Assembly: GCF_036417845.1 (NCBI RefSeq)
Contig: NC_090014.1
Coordinates: forward strand, 62,001 to 126,000
Length of the DNA stretch: 64,000 bases
Source: Apteryx mantelli
Lineage: Eukaryota > Chordata > Aves > Apterygiformes > Apterygidae
Direction of reading: 5' to 3'
Below, piece after piece: positions 31,150 through 41,879 of the stretch. Position 1 is the first letter of the stretch; every line of letters begins with the position of its first letter. The position numbers were made by a program, and so were the translations under genes. The notes under the pieces are model-generated. The model was not told the origin of the DNA and searched no databases. It saw only the letters and a list, made by a program, of their open reading frames with translations.

Positions 31150-34100
31150 ACACGGAAACCCGCAGCCGCACAAACACCCCTTTTTGTGGCTTTTCGCAGT
31201 ATTTAACCCTTCCCCTGCTGCCCGGCTCCGGGGCCCTGCTGCGGCGCAGCGAATCGGGGCGGCTTTTGAGCAGGGTTTTGCCGCATTCGCGCACCCGCCC
31301 CCAGCGCCCGCTGCAGCACCGCGCTGCAGAAACCCCAATTCCTGCGGGGCGTTTTTAAGGAGGAAAAGCAAGTTAGTGAAAGTTTTGTGCTTTGTAAACA
31401 CTTTTGAGAGGAATCTGTAAATGTTATCGGTGCTGCCGGGCAACAAATGTAAAACAGGGGCCCTGAAACCCACCAGGTGAGGGACAAACTGGGGGAAAAC
31501 AGTAAATATTTTGGCAAAGTCGCTTTGTTTGGTTTCCCAGAAAGGAAACAGCCAGGAAACGCCGTTTGTTCCCCGTTTCCTCTGCACTGTCTGGGGGGGG
31601 GAGGGCACCGGCCGGGCCCTTCCCCCTGGCCAGGCCCCTTAGGGGTGAAAATTTATGGAAAAACAACGCTTTTTCCCTTGATGGGGCACAACCAGGGTGA
31701 GATTTTTGCAGTATTTGGGATAGAAAACAAAAATTTGGGATAAAAAACAGCCTGAGAGAAAGGGGGGGGGGACATACTCTCAGCGCTGCTTTCTGAGGTA
31801 AAAAGCAGGGGGGGGAAGGGTTTTTTGGCCGCTGTGGGTGGGGATTTTGTGGCATTTGGGACAAACGCCACAGCCTACCTTGGGGGAGGGGGGCACACGC
31901 TCAGCGCTGCTTTCTGAGGTAAAAAAAAACAGGGGGAAAGGGGCTTTTTTCTACCGCTTTCCCGCTGGGCCGGGGGGGGGGGGGGCCCGCGCAACGGCCG
32001 ACAGCCGAGCCCGGAGGGGAATTTGCCCTTTCCTGGCCCCTTTGGGGCACGGCAGAGGCGGCCAGGCGCGGGAGAGCAGGCGCCTTGCTGCCGCCACCCC
32101 CCCCCCCCCCCCGTCACCACTGCGGCAAGCTGCCCCCGGTGCGGGGGGGGGGGGCTGCTGCGCATGCGCAGTTCCGCACTGCGCCACCAGCAGCCGCGGC
32201 GGGGCGGCGGTTGCGGCCGGTTGGAGCCGGTTAGAACCGGCCGCGGAGCCGCCTCACGTGGCGGATCCCTCCGCGCCGCCGTCACCGCCCCCCAAAATCG
32301 CTAATTGGGGCCTTTATGGGGGTGGCGAGGGAGGCGATAAAGTGAAAAACTAGAGTTTTGGGGGGGGGAGGGGGCGCATATATGTGGCACCTTTTTTTAA
32401 GGGGCGCTTTGGTCTGCCTGGATTAAAGGCAGCTGGGGGGGGATCTCGGAGGTGTAATCCCCCCCCCCTTTTAGGGTAATTTTGCTGTGAAAAAATCATT
32501 AAAAACGCTCTTTTGGGAGGGGAGGGCAGATGAGGAGGAAATGGCGCGTTAATGAATCAAATCGGGTTGATAAACGGGGGGTTTCACCCCAGGATCGACT
32601 CAAAAACTGTCTCTGTGAGGGGTGAACCCCCATTTCGGGGGCTGAAGATGGGAAATATGGACAAAAAGGAGCCGAAATGCCCCCTCACTGTCTTGGCGAT
32701 GATTTTTTTGAAGCGTTGCCTGGAGTTCTGTATTAAATAACGTGTTTTCAGTCGGTATCCAGCAACCAAACATGGCTAAATCAGCCTGGAAGAGATGTTG
32801 GACACAAAGGCTCAATGAGGGCGAAAATTTCCACCCGGAGCAAGATGGAAACAGCCTCGTTCAAGCTGATTTTGAGGAGATTTTAAAAGCATCCAGGAAA
32901 AACTGAGCGTTTCCATCCAATCCCTTCCCCACCACCACCTTTGAGACAGGAAGGCAAAAAAAAAAAAAAAGCTTTTGCTGAAAATTTCCATCACGCAGCA
33001 GGCGGCTGAATGTTTCCTGCCGCCGCTGCCCCCTTCCAGATTGACCATTCAGATGCAAAACCCCCCAAAAGAGCGCTGAACGGGCCGAATTGCTGGAAAA
33101 AGGCAGCTTGTGGGGTGCTGGTGCAGCCAGCGATTGCAACCCCTCGCTGCCTCCTCCCCGATAAAATAAATTTAAAGGCTGCTCGTTTGAGGGAGGGTTT
33201 TTCACGGGTAAAAAAAAAAATCCAAAAAATGCGCAAATCATTGGTTACAGCAGAGCTGTTGCAGTAATCTTGCAAATTAACTGCGAAATGCTTCCCATTA
33301 CCGACGTGAAGATTCCCCCCCGACTTTGAAACACTTAAAAAAATAAAAATAAATAGAGCTACGAGAGTCTTAATCGCAAAATATTCCAGCACAATCTTCT
33401 CCCGCAGGAAACGCCCTGGAAAAACAGGCAGGGGCCGAAACAGGTCCGGCGCCCTCGTTAAAGCGCTTGGGCGATGCGTCAGCGCGTCGCGGGCAGCGGC
33501 TGCCTCGGCCCGGCCGGGCGCCTTAATCACACGTTTCCCCCGTTTTTGGGGACGTCCGGGTGACACAGGCCGCGCGCGGTGGCAGCGCGTGACGCCCGGC
33601 CGGCGATCGCCGAGGCGAACAGGGGCCCCTGGCAGGAAATGCCGCTGACGGGGATTTTTCCTCGCTGATGAAATTCGGCACCACCTCCGGAGCTTCCTGA
33701 AATTAGGACGTTTGGGTGCCCTTCCCGGGGGGGAAAAAAATAGTAATAAAAAGAAGGTTTGCTCGGCTTTGCAGGGAGACACAGGGCACAAGGGGAAGTG
33801 CTTTTTCGGGGGGGGGATTTTCACCCCAAAAGGCCCACAGAGACCCAGCCCGGCCCATGGGCTCAAACCTCATCCAAGGATTTGTGCCCATGTGGATTCA
33901 GGAGCCATTTTCAGAGGAAAACCACCCCCCCCCCCCATGCCAGCACCGTGACACAGCAAAAAGCAAACGGGGCAAACCACCTGAAAAAAAAAAAAAAAAC
34001 CAAACCACATTAAAAAAAGCTCCAGCCGCCTCGCTTTGAGCAGGGGTTGTATTTTCATGGGGGGGGGGGGGGGTCGCGGTTCTGCCCTCTCCCCTCGGTG

Positions 34101-34330
34101 AAAAATTACAGATCGGTGGCAAATTTTGCCGTTTTCACGCCCGCAGCGAGCTGCCGAGCGCCTTTTCCTCCCCATTTTGTGGTGGGGGATGGTTGGGGGG
34201 GGGGGGAACGAGCGGCAAGGCATGATTTTAAATTAATTTTTTTTTTTTGGTGGCATTCCAGGGACTATTTTGTTTTCCGGGCCGGCCTCGCCCCGCGCGG
34301 AAGCAGCCGGCAGCCACGGCACCGCCGCAG
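31150..34330 (+). other. Non-repetitive AT-richer region upstream of MALAT1
   Basis: About 3.2 kb of largely unique sequence, unlike the flanking arrays. It contains a tandemly duplicated segment (about 31765-31830 and 31885-31950, sharing CAGCGCTGCTTTCTGAGGTA), a CpG-rich core (31960-32290) with a perfect NRF1-type palindrome at 32159-32170, and poly-A/T tracts. No long conserved ORF. In human, NEAT1 occupies this interval between FRMD8 and MALAT1, but I recognise no NEAT1 sequence here. Confidence 0.6.
32159..32170 (+). promoter_or_regulatory. NRF1-type palindrome TGCGCATGCGCA
   Basis: A perfect NRF1 consensus inside a CpG-rich 300-bp island (31960-32290) in the interval before MALAT1, suggesting a promoter of an unidentified transcript or a CpG-island enhancer. 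Confidence 0.55.
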
Positions 34331-34338
34331 TTATAAGG
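34331..34338 (+). promoter_or_regulatory. MALAT1: MALAT1 TATA box
   Basis: TTATAAGG lies about 30 bp upstream of the segment aligning to the human MALAT1 5' end. Human MALAT1 likewise has a TATA-type element (CTATAAATA) at this position. Start site inferred near 34361. Confidence 0.7.
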
Positions 34339-34360
34339 CGCCGCGGGGCCGGAGCGGCCC

Positions 34361-37300
34361 AGAGCCGCAGGGAGCAGCCAGGGAGGCAGCGCAGGGGCTC
34401 GGCAGGGCCGGGGGCTGGCTAGCGTCTTCCGAGCAGAAACAGCCCCAAAAAAAACTAAAATACAAATTATAGCTTAAAATCTTTAAAAAAAAATTAGACC
34501 TAACTAGGGTTCGCTCTTAAAAAAAAAAAAAAAAGCAATTAAACGCTTTTAGCAGAGGAAATGCGAAGATTTTTACGCGAAGATTTAAAAAAAACACGCG
34601 AGGCAATTGGAAGAGAAGAGACGAAGGACGAAAGCGGGAGCCGCTAGGTTCGGGAGGGTGAGCGGAGGTTTGGGTAAAGGATGGAAGGAAATCGGGGCTT
34701 TTCACAAGCCTGCGCGAGGCGTTTTTTTTTAACCGTTGGAAGAGAGGAAGCCTCCCAAAAAAAAAAAAAAAGCAGTTAAGATAAAATATTAAATTTTATT
34801 TAAAAGAAAGATAGAAGATGATGTAGAAAAAAGGAAGATTAATTGAAAAGAGAAAATAAATTTTGAAGAAAAGAAAAACCAAGAGTGTAAGCGAAGATAT
34901 ATTTAGAAGCAAACAAGACAAGCTTAGAATTGAAGATAAATTTTGTAAAAGAGGATCAAGGGAATTAAAAAAAAAAAAAAAAAGGAGCTTGAAGAGCGAT
35001 TTTGGTCCCGGACTCGGCTTCATGCCGGTTCGGGACAAGGAAGCGCAAAACTAACCCGGTTTTTTGGCCGGTTTCAAAGCGCTGGCGGGCGGAGAGTCTG
35101 CTTCATGCAGCGAAAAGCCGAAGAGAGGAAAACCAGAGGTTATAACTTAAAAAAAAAAAAAAAAAAAAAGGCAAGTTGAGGTTTTATAAGAAAACGTTTA
35201 GGAGCCTTACAGAAGGTAGAAACAAAACGAAGGTTGGAAGATTTTCTGTGCAAGAGAGGCTACTTTTAGAAGAGAGAAGGTTTCTTTTAATATTAAAGGC
35301 AGAAGGCAACTTAGAAGAGGAGCGAAGAAGAGAGAAGGGGAGTTCAGAGGTTTAAAGAGGAAGATTTAAAAAATATAAACATGCCTTATAGGCATCGGGT
35401 CGCTTGCACCCTGGTTACAGAGCTAGTAGAAAAGGCAGGAGGAAAAGCTATATGAAAAAAACAGGACTTTATACGTTAAAAAAATTCCTAAGGCTTGCGA
35501 AGCCTTTAATTATCTCTAATTACTGCTAATGCCATATTGGATGCGAGCAGAAGGAATATTTTCAAGCTCTTAAACGAGCTCGATGTGCTGGACTGAGAGA
35601 AAAACGATCAAAAAAAAAAAAAAAAAGCTGTATTTTGAGCAAAGGCATAGCAAAAAAAAAAAAAAAGGAAAAAAAAAATATATAAAAACGTAGCCGGGAA
35701 AGGATTTCCCTGGTGGCCCGATGGCCTGAGGAGGCGGCAGGACACCGAGGCAGGACCGCGAGGAGCCGGCGGTGAAGCTAGAGAGAAAATGTAGAAAAGC
35801 CAGTGGAAATTGGTGTGAAGCTAGAGGCGAAATAAAAAAGAGCCAGTGGAAATTGGTGAAGCTAGAGGCGAAATTGAGAAAGAGCCAGTGGAAATCGGTG
35901 AAGCTAGAGGCGAAAATTAAAAAGAGCCAGTGGAAATCGGTGAAGCTAGAGGCGAAATTGAGAAAGAGCCAGTGGAAATCGGTGAAGCTAGAGGCGAAAA
36001 TTGAGAAAGAGCCAGTGGAAATCGTGAAGCTAGAGGCGAGAGAGGCAGAAGCCCCCGAAAGCGGAGCCGGTGGCGGCGCCGTTCCCGGAGCACCTTGGCG
36101 AAGGCGAAAGCTGAGCGACGCCGGCAGTAATTTGCCCCCCACCCTCGGCCCGGGGAGCCGCGGTAACCGCTTCCGCCCCCGATTCCGGGGGTTTTTCCCC
36201 CCAATCCTTTTCCTCCCGCGCGGGGGTCCGGGGTGGTTGTGGTGGTGCGGGGGGGGCCGTGGCGGGGGGGGGGGGCAGGTTTTTCTCTTTTCAGGCCTAA
36301 CGTTCGCTCACGGCATCTTGCCCCGAAGCCGCCCGCCGCCGGCCCCCCCGCTTGGCGCCGGCCCCTACGGCCGCGTTGCCGCAATATTGTCCCCCCCTCC
36401 CCCCCAATGTGTGACCGCCGCAGGGGACAGGAAGCCACCTAATTAAAAAAAAAAAGCAAAAAATACCCCCCAAAAGGCATCGCCGCGCTCGCCGCAGCTG
36501 TAAATACCGTAGGTAACGCGTACCGCCACCCGCTCTTCATAGTAAGTGAGAATCTGTGTTGTTTTGTTTCTGTTTCTCCTCCCGACCCCCCCCCACCTTT
36601 TTACCCCATTTTGGGAAAGAAAAAAGAAAATGTTTTATTTTCCTTTTGCGGGGGGAGGTGGGGGGGGCAAAACATGTCCAGTCTTTTTCCCCCTTAGGTG
36701 TGTGGCTAAAAGAGCCTAGAACCAGACGACGAGAGAGGTGTGACAATGTAAAAGGAAAAGCAGACAAACAAAATGGGATAATAATGATAAGGAAAAGCGA
36801 GCCAGTCTCAGGAGATGTGTGTGTATATAAGGAAAAAGGAGAAAACACAAACAAAACCAGACAAACAGCCCGGCGCGTGTTGCGGGCAGTGGTTAGCGAG
36901 CCGCGGCGCCCCAGAGAAACGCAGCGTTGTTGTGCTTCTGCTTTTGCTAATTCGGCCTCTTTTCGGAAGTAAGCCCTTTCCGTTTCCTTGCTGTCGTTGT
37001 TGCTGGTTTTCCTCTTTAAAAGGTGCCGCGTTTCGGGGAAGCGGAGGGAGGGGGGGGGACGAGCAAGCGGTGTCTTGTACCGAGGGGATTGGGGGGGGGG
37101 GAAGGCGTAAAAATGGGCTTTTTCCGGACTTTTGGCAGACGCTAGAGCCCCGCGCGGGCTGGGTTAGCAGGGTGTTTGTGCCGCGCGGGCGGTTTAATTT
37201 GGAAGAAAAAGGAGAGTTTAAGCCCAAGCGGAGTCGGAGAGAGGGAGCACAGCTCGCGTTGAGTTCGGTCGTCCCCTAAGGAGCCGTTCGGAAAAGCTGG

Positions 37301-39243
37301 GTTAGTCCCGGACCGCCAGTTAAGTGTCTGCTGGGGGGGAAAAAAAGCCTAAATTCACCCCAAACCCCCGAGGGGCTCGTGGTGCGCTTGTCGGCGGGGG
37401 CAAATGCTTTGCAGGGAGGATGGTTTGTTTTGTGGGGGGGGGGAGGGGGGCGTAACATGATGTATTTTCAGGTTTTCTCCACAAACTGCCAAAAAAACGC
37501 AAAAAACAAAAAAAGTAAGTTTAGGAATGAGAGAGAGAAACAATACAAAAAAAAAACAGGAAAAAACTAACCCAAACTATAATCAAAATCCTCAGCATCG
37601 ACTTTGGCAAGTAACGCTCGGCTTGAGAGGGCGGCCGGGGGGGGCGGCGCGGGCGCAGGCAGGCGGAAAGGGGGGGAAAAAGGAGGGAAAAAGGGGCAGG
37701 AGGCGCCGCGGGCTTTGCGGGAAGCAGCTGGCAGTTGGGGGCTCCTTTCCGGCGGGTTTTTATCCCCCCCCTCCTTCTCCGAGGTTTTCAGCTCGCTCAG
37801 CGCCACCGTCGCCGAAAAGCCCCGCCGGGGGGTCGGTGGGGCGCGCGCGCGGGGGGCTCGATCGCTCGCTCGCTCGTGGGCCGTGCCGGTGTCCCGCTGC
37901 TTCCGACGCGCCGCGCTGCCGCCTCGCTAGCGGGAGAAGGGAGGGGGAAAAAACCACGGAAAAGAGCAAAAACGGGCCGCGTGCGGCGTCGCCCCTGCCA
38001 CCCCCCCCCACACCACCCGCCTGCGCACCCCCTTAACGAACCCGCCGCGAGTAATTAACCCCGCGCCGACGGGCCGAGCGGCAGCGACGACGGCAGCAGC
38101 GCGGCGGCGGGAGCCAACTCTGTCTTGCAGCCGTTTTTGCAGATGCTCCTTGCCGGCCCCGAGCGACCCTAAAAACCCGCCGCGGGAGCCGCTGAGCAAA
38201 GGGCGGCCCCGGCCTCGTAGCTCTTAACGACCCGATGGGAGACGCGTAACGAGGTTCCGCCAAAATCGTATCCCCGCACGGAAAGGCAGCCCGATACCGC
38301 GGGCGGACGGCGAGCGCCGAGCGCCCAGGGAGGATTTGAGCTCGGGAAAGGGCCCGACCGGGAGGCCCGGCGGGCGGCCGCCCTTCTCTAACGGCCTAAT
38401 TCTCGTTAACGAACGAGCGAGGAGCTCTGCGGCAGTTGGGCGCAGATTGAGAGCAAATAACGTCAACAAAAAAGCGCCAAAAAAGAAAAATTATATAATA
38501 TGTATATATAAAAAAAAGGCGATGCCTGTTCACACTGCTTCTACCAAAATTGGTGCCGATGTTGCTCAATGGATCGGACGATGGCACCCGAGATACTCGC
38601 AGTCGGCAGTGATTTGGGATCGGCTGTGGCGAGGACGAGGAGGAGATTTGGCGTGTGCCCCCATTGGCCTCAGGCAGGTTTCTCAGCTTAAGAGGAATTT
38701 TGCTTCACTTCATCCAGGAGCCACCAAAAAAACCACCCCAAAATGCAAAAAAAAAAAGGCAAAGAAACCAAAAAGCTAAACCCAGCGCAGGCAGGCGCCT
38801 CCAGCAGATAAGTCCCTCGACGCTCGCTCGTTCGCGCGCGTGCGCCCGGGCGGCCCGCGGTCCCCCGACCCCGCTCCCCGGCGTCCCCCACCCCTCGCCC
38901 CCCTTTTTGGTGGAAACCGCGGCTTTTTGGTTTTTTTGAATTTTAGGAAAAGGCTGGCGCAGCCCCGTTGAATAAAGGTGCCGTACGAGCGGGCCGGTCG
39001 TGTCTGTGTGCCGCGGCGGGGGGGGGGGGGGAGGCCGCCGGCGGATTCCCTTTGATTTTCCAGAGTTTTTCCCTCCACGACCGCCCGAGGTGATCAGGAC
39101 TGAGCGGAAGGAGCCCCAAAATGTCTTTTGTTCAGGCAGGACCGAGCTCGCCGCCGCTGCTGTTTGTTTCTCTCCTCTCTCCCTCCCTCCCGCTCTCTCC
39201 CCTGAGGCAACGTAGGTCCCAGCTCCCTAACGGAGGAATTTGA
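34361..39243 (+). ncRNA. MALAT1: MALAT1 nuclear lncRNA, 5' part (cut by assembly gap)
   Basis: Abundant single-exon nuclear RNA of splicing speckles. Colinear blocks match my recollection of human MALAT1: CAGCGCAGGGGCT just after the start (34387-34399); a purine-rich GAAGA/TTAGAAG region (34590-35400); the GAAGCTAGAGGCG repeat (35773-36040); TTTTTCTCTTTTCAGGC (about 36280-36296); GGCAAAACATGTCCAGTC followed by CTTTTTCCCCCTTAGG (36666-36698); TTGGCAAGTAAC (about 37604-37615); and TTGGCCTCAGGCAGG, then TTGCTTCACTTCATC and CAGATAAGT (38660-38815). Order and strand fit the FRMD8-MALAT1 synteny. No conserved ORF. The human transcript is about 8.7 kb, so about 3.5 kb, including the triple-helix 3' end and mascRNA, is missing in or beyond the N gap. 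Confidence 0.88.
35773..36040 (+). repeat. MALAT1: 42-bp tandem repeat inside MALAT1
   Basis: Six near-identical units of CCAGTGGAAATCGGTGAAGC then TAGAGGCGAAATTGAGAAAGAG, period about 42 bp, preceded by a partial unit. Human MALAT1 has two to four diverged copies of the same element (GAAGCTAGGAA, GCCAGTGCGATTTGGTGAAG), so the repeat is ancestral but expanded and homogenised here. Confidence 0.88.
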
Positions 39244-39443
39244 NNNNNNNNNNNNNNNNNNNNNNNNNNNNNNNNNNNNNNNNNNNNNNNNNNNNNNNNN
39301 NNNNNNNNNNNNNNNNNNNNNNNNNNNNNNNNNNNNNNNNNNNNNNNNNNNNNNNNNNNNNNNNNNNNNNNNNNNNNNNNNNNNNNNNNNNNNNNNNNNN
39401 NNNNNNNNNNNNNNNNNNNNNNNNNNNNNNNNNNNNNNNNNNN
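39244..39443. other. 200-N assembly gap
   Basis: Exactly 200 N, the usual placeholder for a gap of unknown size. It truncates MALAT1 on the left and FERMT3 on the right, so the true missing sequence must be many kilobases. Confidence 0.98.
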
Positions 39444-39497
39444 TCCCCCAAGAGCCCCCTGGCGGCGGCGGCGGGGGGGGGGGGGACGACGACGCAC

Positions 39498-41852
39498 CGA
39501 GGAGGCGGCAGGCGTGGGCGACAGCGCGGCTCACGGGCTGGGCGAAGGAGAGGCGCAGGCGGAGGCGGCGGCGGTTGGGCAGGCGCAGGCGCAGCGGCCG
39601 GTGCTGGGGGGCGAAGCGCAGCGCGGCGTCCGCCCCCACGCCCAGCGCGTCCAGCGTGCGCCCGGGCCGCAGCAGCCACTGCCGCCGCTGCGCCCACCAC
39701 AGCGCGTGGTCCGACCAGTCCCGCTGCACCCCTGCGGCGGGGAGAGGGGTTGGTGGCGACCGTTGCACCCCGAAACGGGGACCTGGGGGGTCTGGGGGTC
39801 CCATTGCACCCCGAAACGGGAACCTGGGGGGTCTGGGGGTCCCATTGCACCCCGAAATGGGAACCTGGGGGGGCTGGGGGGTCCCATTGCACCCCAAAAT
39901 GGGGAATGGGGGGGCTGGGGGTCCCATTGTACCCTGAAATGGGGAATGGGGGATCTGAGGGTCCCATTGCACCCCAAAATGGGGAACGGGGGGGCTGGGG
40001 GTCCCATTGCACCCCGAAATGGGGACCTGGGGGATCTAGGGGTCCCACTGCACCCCAAAATGGGGACCTGGGGGATCTGGGGGACCCATTGCACCCCAAA
40101 ATGAGGACCTGGGGGATCTGGGGGGTCCCATTGTACCCCAAAATGGGGACCGGGGGGTATGGGGGTCCCATTGCACCCCAAAATGGGGACCGGGGGGGTC
40201 CCAGCACAGCGCGTGGTCCGACCAGTCCCGCTGCATCCCTGTGGGGGGAACAGGAGTCAGGGGGACCCGCTGCACCCCAAAACGGGAACCTGGGAGGGTC
40301 TGGGGGTCCCACCACACCCCGAAATGGGACCGAGGGGTCCCAACGCACCCTGCGATGGGGACTGGGGGGGGCCACTGCGCCCCAAAATGGGGACCACAGG
40401 GGTGACGTGGGGGGGACACGGGGACCCCCAGCACCACCACGGGTCACAGGGTGACGTGGGGGGGGACATGGGGGGACACGGGGACCCCCCACGGGCAGCC
40501 CGGGAAGGACCCAGGCGTCCGGGCCCCACCCCGGGGCTATTTATGGCCTGCGGTTCCCTTATCGGCCGGGCCAGGGGGACACGGAGGGGGACACGGGGGG
40601 GACGCGGAAGGGGGGAAACGGGGGGGGGCGGAAGCGGGGGGCGCCGGCAGCCCCCCGATAAGGGCTGGGTGTCCCCAGGCCGCATCCTGCCCCGCCCCCC
40701 TGCCCCCCCCCCCCCGGCGGCCACTCAGTGCCGCGTGATGCCACGCGGGGGGGGGGGGGTGAGCCCAGGCGCCTGGGTCCTCGGGGGGGGCGGATCCAAG
40801 GCTGCCCGGACGCCTGGGCCCTCGGGACACCAATGGCGCCAAGGGCTGGAGCAGAGACCACCCGGACGCCTGGGCCCTCGGGGGGTGGATCCGAGGCCAC
40901 CCGGACGCCTGGGCCCTCGGGGAGATCAGAGCAGGGATGACCCGGACGCCTGGGCCCTCAGGGGTCAGAGCCGAGGCCACCCGGACACCTGGGCACTCAG
41001 GGGTCAGATTCAAGGCCGCCCGGACGCCTGGGCCCTCAGGAAGATCAGAGCAGGGATGACCCGGACGCCTGGGCCCTTGGGGTCAAATCTGAGGCTGCCC
41101 AGACGCTCGGGGATATCAGGGCAAGGACCACCCGGACGCCTGGGCCCTCAGGGGTCAGAGCCAAGGCTGCCCGGACGCCTGGGCCCTTGGGGAGATCAGA
41201 GCAGGGATAACCCAGATGCCTGCGCTCTCAGGGGTCAGATCCAAAGCCACCCGGACGCCTGGGCCCTCAGGGATCGGATCCAAGGCCACCCGGACGCCTG
41301 GGCCCTCGAGGGTCAGAGCCAAGGCTGCCCGGACGCCTGGGCCCTTGGGGAGATCAGAGCAGGGATAACCCAGATGCCTGCGCTCTCAGGGGTCAGATCC
41401 AAAGCCACCCGGACGCCTGGGCCCTCAGGGATCGGATCCAAGGCCACCCGGACACCTGGGCCCTCGGGGGTCAGATCCAAGGCCACCCGGATGCCTGGGC
41501 CCTCAGGGGTCAGATCCAAGGCCACCCGGACGCCTGGGCCCTTGGGGGTCAGATCCAAGGCCACCCGGACGCCTGGGCCCTCGGGGAGGCTGGAAGCACC
41601 AGGGATGCAGGAAGGGGGCGGCGGCGCCGGATGCCTGGGCCCGCGGCAGCGGGGAGGGACGGGACGGGATGGGACAGGGATGGACTCACCAACGGTGTCG
41701 ACGATGAGGAGCATGAGGCCGCCGACGTGGAGGTCGCCGGTGACGCGGAGGGCGAGGGCGCGGGGGGGCGCGGGGGGGCCCTGCTCCACCTCCACCCGCA
41801 GCTCGAAGGAGCCGTCGATGGCTTCGCCGCTCGCCGTCTTCAGCCCCGCCAT
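39498..41852 (-). CDS. FERMT3: Kindlin-3, first two coding exons (3' part lost in gap)
   Basis: Haematopoietic kindlin, a FERM-domain co-activator of integrins with talin. Exon 1 (41852 down to 41690) encodes [20 protein letters not shown] through [11 protein letters not shown]. Exon 2 (39731 down to 39498) encodes [38 protein letters not shown] and VAHACRLL. These align to the kindlin-3 F0/F1 domain (human [38 protein letters not shown]). Phases: 163 nt then 234 nt, GT/AG junctions. Exons 3 onward should lie at lower coordinates and are hidden by the gap. STIP1 lies immediately upstream in the same orientation, as in human. Kindlin-3 rather than 1 or 2 is supported by that synteny and by the MAGxKTASG start. 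Confidence 0.92.
39740..40200 (+). repeat. GGTCCCATTGCACCCCAAAATGGGGACC array in FERMT3 intron 1
   Basis: About nine units of roughly 52-58 bp (CCCATTGCACCCCAAAATGG, then GGACCTGGGGGATCTGGGGG), starting just past the exon 2 acceptor. GCACCC at the acceptor edge (CGCTGCACCCCTG) is echoed in each unit. Confidence 0.88.
40202..40241 (-). pseudogene. FERMT3: Duplicated FERMT3 exon 2 acceptor edge
   Basis: Forty bases nearly identical (two mismatches by eye) to the start of FERMT3 exon 2 and its acceptor, encoding [10 protein letters not shown] before diverging. It sits about 470 bp upstream of the real exon and has its own AG, so it is a decoy acceptor. Confidence 0.85.
40245..40780 (+). other. 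FERMT3 intron 1, degenerate repeats
   Basis: Diverged continuation of the CACCCCAAAATGGGGAC units to about 40400, then GGGGGACACGGGG repeats and one antisense motif-1 near 40510. No exon seen. Confidence 0.6.
40780..41645 (+). repeat. Motif-1 array in FERMT3 intron 1
   Basis: About 20 units of 40-48 bp: CACCCGGACGCCTGGGCCCT followed by CAGGGGTCAGATCCAAGGC. The array runs to about 50 bp from the exon 1 donor. Confidence 0.92.
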
Positions 41853-41879
41853 GGCGCCGGGGCCCCGCGCGGCACCGAG

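Noticed and set aside
31150-34330. NEAT1 orthologue
   Set aside because: Only position supports it; no stretch recognisable as NEAT1 was found.
35772-36446. A 224-codon + strand ORF with a 14-residue repeat (SQWKSVKLEAK) inside MALAT1
   Set aside because: The 42-bp repeat length alone keeps it open; human MALAT1 has no such ORF, and both strands are open here.
36441-36470. A-rich tract ending AAAAAGCAAAAA that resembles the MALAT1 triple-helix A-tract
   Set aside because: No U-rich motifs precede it, no tRNA-like mascRNA follows, and conserved mid-transcript blocks lie further downstream. The true 3' end should be in the gap.
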